A stretch of 63,087 nt of DNA from NCBI RefSeq assembly GCF_007829835.1, contig NZ_VIWP01000018.1, forward strand, positions 1 through 63,087, given 5' to 3'. A program made the position numbers and the translations under genes. This DNA is from Neorhizobium alkalisoli. GTDB lineage: Bacteria > Pseudomonadota > Alphaproteobacteria > Rhizobiales > Rhizobiaceae. The notes beneath the pieces are model-generated. The model ran no database searches, had not been told where the DNA came from, and saw only the letters and a program-made list of their open reading frames with translations. Shown here in pieces: positions 60,955 through 63,087 of this stretch; the stretch's first letter is position 1; each line of letters starts with the position of its first letter.

Positions 60955-61348
60955 GGGGAGGGCGAGCATTGTGATCGACGCCAGCGCAGTACGCGGCGGC
61001 ATAGGAAACAAGCTCGGCAAGTTCAGCGTCGAGAACCCGCTTGGAGATGACGCCCAAAGCGCCTGACACACCGTTAGCAACCTATTCCGGGTTGCCTGTC
61101 ATAAAGATCACGGTCTTGCCGGCTGCCGCCAGTTCGGCGCCGATGTCCGGACCGGTCTTGCTGTCGCGCAGGTTAACGTCAACGAGAGCGATATCGGTCT
61201 CATCGAATAGGTCTACCGCGTCTTGCCGGCATGCAGCCATACCGCAAACGTCGAAGCCGGCCGATATCACGGCATCCTCGATCATCATTGCAATGAGATA
61301 CTGATCTTCAACAATCAGAACTTTTTGACAGGGCTTCAGATTTTCCAA
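60950..61348 (-). pseudogene. Response regulator receiver gene interrupted by in-frame TAG
   Basis: A CheY-like receiver. Before the stop: VLIVEDQYLIAMMIEDAV, phosphoacceptor Asp in IALVDVNLRD and MTGNPE. A TAG at 61082-61084 then interrupts the frame, which continues without a shift as VANGVSGALGVISKRVLDAELAEL, containing the conserved Lys in VISK (with Arg where Pro is usual). The 3' end stops at about 60950 against the LysR-like fragment. A TTG start near 61348 (after GAGAAAGG) is likely. Without the last third the receiver should not fold. Confidence 0.8.
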
Positions 61349-61364
61349 CAGCCGCCCTTTCTCT

Positions 61365-61562
61365 TCATGCCCGATGTTCGGGCGCAAAATGTCCGCACCA
61401 GTCGTTGGTGGCGACCACAGGCCACAAGCCGCGCTCGTTAGCGTCAGGCTGCGTGACCGGAGGGTTGAAACGACAGAGACCGCCATCATCGGTATGTTGG
61501 CGCTCGGTGCCATGGTCTTCGAAAAATGCACATTCGTTGCAAGCTGCTTTATCGTGGTCCAT
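61365..61562 (-). CDS. Small Cys-rich protein
   Basis: A 65-residue protein with four Cys in a pattern that could bind metal: CNECAFFEDHG at the start, then GGLCRFNPP and DWCGHFAPEH. It has several His residues and no membrane segment. The ATG at 61562 follows AGGAGAG. No family name can be given; similar small Cys/His proteins occur near stress-response genes in rhizobia. It ends 16 bp before the likely start of the disrupted receiver gene on the same strand. Confidence 0.65.
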   Translation of the reverse strand: MDHDKAACNECAFFEDHGTERQHTDDGGLCRFNPPVTQPDANERGLWPVVATNDWCGHFAPEHRA

Positions 61563-61653
61563 TGCGTTCTCTCCTACGCTAGAAACATGCGGCGAGAGTA
61601 AAACGCGCGAAACCGCAAAAAGATCTCTGGAAGTAAGTCGCGTGGGCGATTTT

Positions 61654-61836
61654 TTAGATCGCTTCGACGGGCAGTTGGTTTGGCGGCCCATCAGCAGCCA
61701 AAGGCTCATGGGCAACATCTTTCTGGAATGTCTCATCACAGAGCTTCGCCGCCTGGTCTGCGTTCATGATACCGTACGGGAGAGTGCTGCCGTCGGCTTG
61801 AGGCACTGAAACCTCCACAAGCGTCTTCTGCGTCAT
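61654..61836 (-). CDS. Small hypothetical protein
   Basis: A 60-residue soluble protein, MTQKTLVEVSVPQADGSTL followed by a short helix with MNADQAAKLCDETFQ and a Pro-rich tail. AGGA precedes the ATG. No recognised domain. It lies between the Cys-rich and DUF378 genes on the same strand, but the terminator after DUF378 overlaps its upstream region, so it likely has its own promoter. Confidence 0.6.
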   Translation of the reverse strand: MTQKTLVEVSVPQADGSTLPYGIMNADQAAKLCDETFQKDVAHEPLAADGPPNQLPVEAI

Positions 61837-61858
61837 CGTATAATCCTCTTTTGAATCG

Positions 61859-61888
61859 AAAAGGGCCGAGGTGATACCCCGACCCTTT
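61859..61888 (-). terminator. Rho-independent terminator after the DUF378 gene
   Basis: Stem of AAAGGG...CCCTTT with inner CGGGGT/ACCTCG pairing (one mismatch), ending in TTTTCG on the minus strand; 56 bp past the DUF378 stop. Confidence 0.7.
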
Positions 61889-61943
61889 CTGCCAACCTCC
61901 GCCTGGAGTCCATGACCAGTTGGGGGCGAAGCGGTTTGCGCCG

Positions 61944-62177
61944 TTAGCGAACGACGCGGCCTTCAGCCATCGGCTCGCCGATGGAAAGGGCCTTGGAGAA
62001 CGGTACGAGCTGGTAAAGGGCCGACAGGCCAACCAGGACGTAAACGATCTTCGAAAGAACAGCCTGCTGGCCGCCAAACAGAGCGGCAACAAGGTCGAAG
62101 TCGGCAATGCCGACGAGCAGCCAGTTGATACCGCCGACAATGATCAGAAGCAGGGTAACGAGGTTGAGTGCGCGCAT
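61944..62177 (-). CDS. DUF378 small membrane protein
   Basis: A 77-residue inner-membrane protein: MRALNLVTLLLIIVGGINWLLVG, then AALFGGQQAVLSKIVYVLVGLSALYQL. The GGINWLLVG and VYVLVGLSALY motifs define DUF378. The function is unknown; in alphaproteobacteria members often occur among general-stress genes. AGGA precedes the ATG. A GGAAC-N16-CATT element lies about 33 bp upstream. Confidence 0.93.
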   Translation of the reverse strand: MRALNLVTLLLIIVGGINWLLVGIADFDLVAALFGGQQAVLSKIVYVLVGLSALYQLVPFSKALSIGEPMAEGRVVR

Positions 62178-62209
62178 TTTTCTAGATCCTTTGATATCGC
62201 CCGGTTCAT

Positions 62210-62234
62210 AATGGCGTGATCATCGTTAAGTTCC
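62210..62234 (-). promoter_or_regulatory. Possible EcfG-type promoter of the DUF378 gene
   Basis: Minus strand GGAAC (62234-62230), 16-bp spacer, CATT (62213-62210), near the known EcfG consensus GGAAC-N16/17-CGTT. Start codon at 62177. Confidence 0.45.
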
Positions 62235-62261
62235 GCAGGTTTAGCGGCGCTCTCGTTTTCG

Positions 62262-62432
62262 TTACATCACCTGCGGCTGGGCCAAACGCAGCGCTCGCAG
62301 CCGCTCGTTCTTTTCAGCGCGCTCGGCGGCTTCTCTGGCAAGAATATTTTTGGCAGTCAGCGTGGTCAGCGCGAGCTTGTCTTCAGCAGACACGCGCTCA
62401 GGCTTAAAGAAGGTTTCAGCGGATATGGTCAT
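62262..62432 (-). CDS. Small helical hypothetical protein
   Basis: A 56-residue protein beginning MTISAETFFKPERVSAEDKL and ending QPQVM, rich in Ala, Glu, Arg and Lys, predicted to be one long helix (ILAREAAERAEKNERLRALR). AGGG lies upstream of the ATG. No family is known to me. A second GGAAC-N16-CATT element precedes it, like that of the DUF378 gene. Confidence 0.7.
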   Translation of the reverse strand: MTISAETFFKPERVSAEDKLALTTLTAKNILAREAAERAEKNERLRALRLAQPQVM

Positions 62433-62459
62433 GGTGCCCTCACAAGAATTCGCGTCGTG

Positions 62460-62484
62460 AATGGGCGGAAAGGGAAACTGTTCC
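62460..62484 (-). promoter_or_regulatory. Possible EcfG-type promoter of the 56-residue gene
   Basis: Minus strand GGAAC (62484-62480), 16-bp spacer, CATT (62463-62460). The spacing is identical to the element before the DUF378 gene. Confidence 0.48.
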
Positions 62485-62689
62485 CTATAGACTGAATTAA
62501 AATTGGTTAGCGATCGCTACGTTGTCAAAGATCGGAGGTGGAAGACGAGACCATCTAGCCTTTCACGTTCGATCTTAATCAAGTGGCCGCCCTTAAATTG
62601 AAACCGATGGACCGACGATGCCTGGAACAGGCTGTTGTCATTACCGTTAGGAGGTTGCGCAGTGCGTCCCGCGCTGCTGGGGCCCCTAA

Positions 62690-62993
62690 ATGCGTAAACG
62701 CGTCGCCATCGTCGGGTCGGGCCCGACAGCCTTGTATGCCCTGCAAGATCTCATAAAGGCCAAGTCCCCATTGGCAATCGTTATTTTCGAAGCCTCGGAC
62801 GTCGCCGGCAAGGGGACGCCCTACCAACGAGGGATCAACGGTCCTGCGATGCTGTCAAATATTCCAAGCATCGAAATCTCGGATCTTCCCGACACCCTTG
62901 TTGCCTGGCTCGCCAAACAACCCGAGGAATACCTGTCGGAATTCGAGATTGAACGCATCAACATATCTGATCGTGCGTTCTACCCTCGTGTCG
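62690..62993 (+). pseudogene. FAD/NAD(P)-binding oxidoreductase, truncated by an IS end
   Basis: The first 101 residues of a flavin-dependent oxidoreductase of the FAD-NAD(P)-binding type: RVAIVGSGPTALYALQDL (dinucleotide motif), IFEASDVAGKGTPY, and NIPSIEISDLPDTLVAWL. The reading frame then meets the IS21-like end at 62994 and stops seven codons later. A tiny 11-codon open frame (62662-62697) with an ideal AGGAGG site overlaps the ATG, so translation may be coupled through this leader. Confidence 0.85.
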
Positions 62994-63087
62994 TGTTGAT
63001 TTCCACTGAGAGCTGACCCGGCGCAGCCCGATATTTCCATTGAGAATTGACCCATGTTTCAACCGTCCCTCGCATGTTTTCAGCGGG
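62994..63087. mobile_element. End of an IS21-family-like insertion sequence (partial)
   Basis: Starts with TGTTGATT. Two copies of a 21-base repeat (62999-63019 and 63033-63053, both ATTTCCAnTGAGAnnTGACCC) are spaced 34 bp apart, as in the multiple terminal repeats of IS21-type elements. It continues past the window. The transposase is not seen, and the target duplication cannot be tested here. Confidence 0.75.

Noticed and set aside
60607..61080. 157-codon minus-strand frame over the LysR-like fragment
   Set aside because: The readable protein similarity lies in other frames on both strands; this frame shows none.

Overview
The window looks like an accessory region (plasmid or chromid, or a genomic island) of a high-GC alphaproteobacterium, most likely Rhizobiales/Rhizobiaceae. 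The basis is family content: FixJ/NarL-type response regulators with multi-PAS histidine kinases, an HWE kinase with a partner receiver, an ECF41 sigma factor, NsrR/Rrf2 regulators and a DUF378 protein. No rRNA, tRNA, CRISPR array or replication origin was seen. The right end is decayed: two truncated genes meet head to head, a receiver gene carries an in-frame stop, and an IS21-like end interrupts an oxidoreductase gene.

Layout. 0.5-6.7 kb: a lone HlyD/EmrA adaptor, a receiver-only regulator, small secreted/membrane proteins, a four-PAS histidine kinase and a FixJ-like regulator. 7-12 kb: a tightly coupled peptide-type ABC importer operon. 12-14 kb: an AraC regulator and an operon of a degenerate histidine kinase with an intact FixJ-like regulator. 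14.4-17.4 kb: a Hachiman (HamAB) antiphage locus whose helicase has an in-frame amber codon. 17.8-22 kb: alpha/beta hydrolase, AhpD-like protein, a cyclic-nucleotide-binding MscS channel and an NmrA-like reductase. 22-25.8 kb: a nitric-oxide detoxification operon (membrane protein, flavohemoglobin, globin-DUF1971 fusion) facing nsrR across paired palindromes. 25.8-30.5 kb: two paralogous three-PAS kinases around a RidA protein and a small protein. 30.6-38 kb: Rrf2 and LysR regulators with redox enzymes (NmrA-like, PLP lyase, cupin, SDR, 3-hydroxyisobutyrate-dehydrogenase-like). 38-43.3 kb: an RND pump with two adaptors. 43.9-52.3 kb: an ECF41 sigma factor and its AhpD-like target, a HEPN-like protein, and further redox genes. 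52.5-58.5 kb: a pseudo-receiver FixJ-like regulator, a winged-helix/STAND ATPase regulator, LysR, SDR and EF-hand genes. 58.7-63 kb: HWE kinase plus receiver, small stress-type proteins, pseudogenes and the IS end.

How it fits together. The strongest unifying signal is a 14-bp dyad (YAWMC-N4-GTATA in gene direction) found upstream of about fifteen genes, usually 45-240 bp before the start codon. Its targets are mainly single redox enzymes, an RND pump, an AhpD-like protein and the two-component genes themselves. The architecture resembles the TodT/StyR box (ATAAAC-N4-GTTTAT) bound by FixJ-family regulators partnered with multi-PAS kinases. I infer a redox or xenobiotic-stress regulon run by the local PAS-kinase/FixJ network, with extra control by NsrR (NO), ECF41 and possibly an EcfG-like general stress sigma factor.
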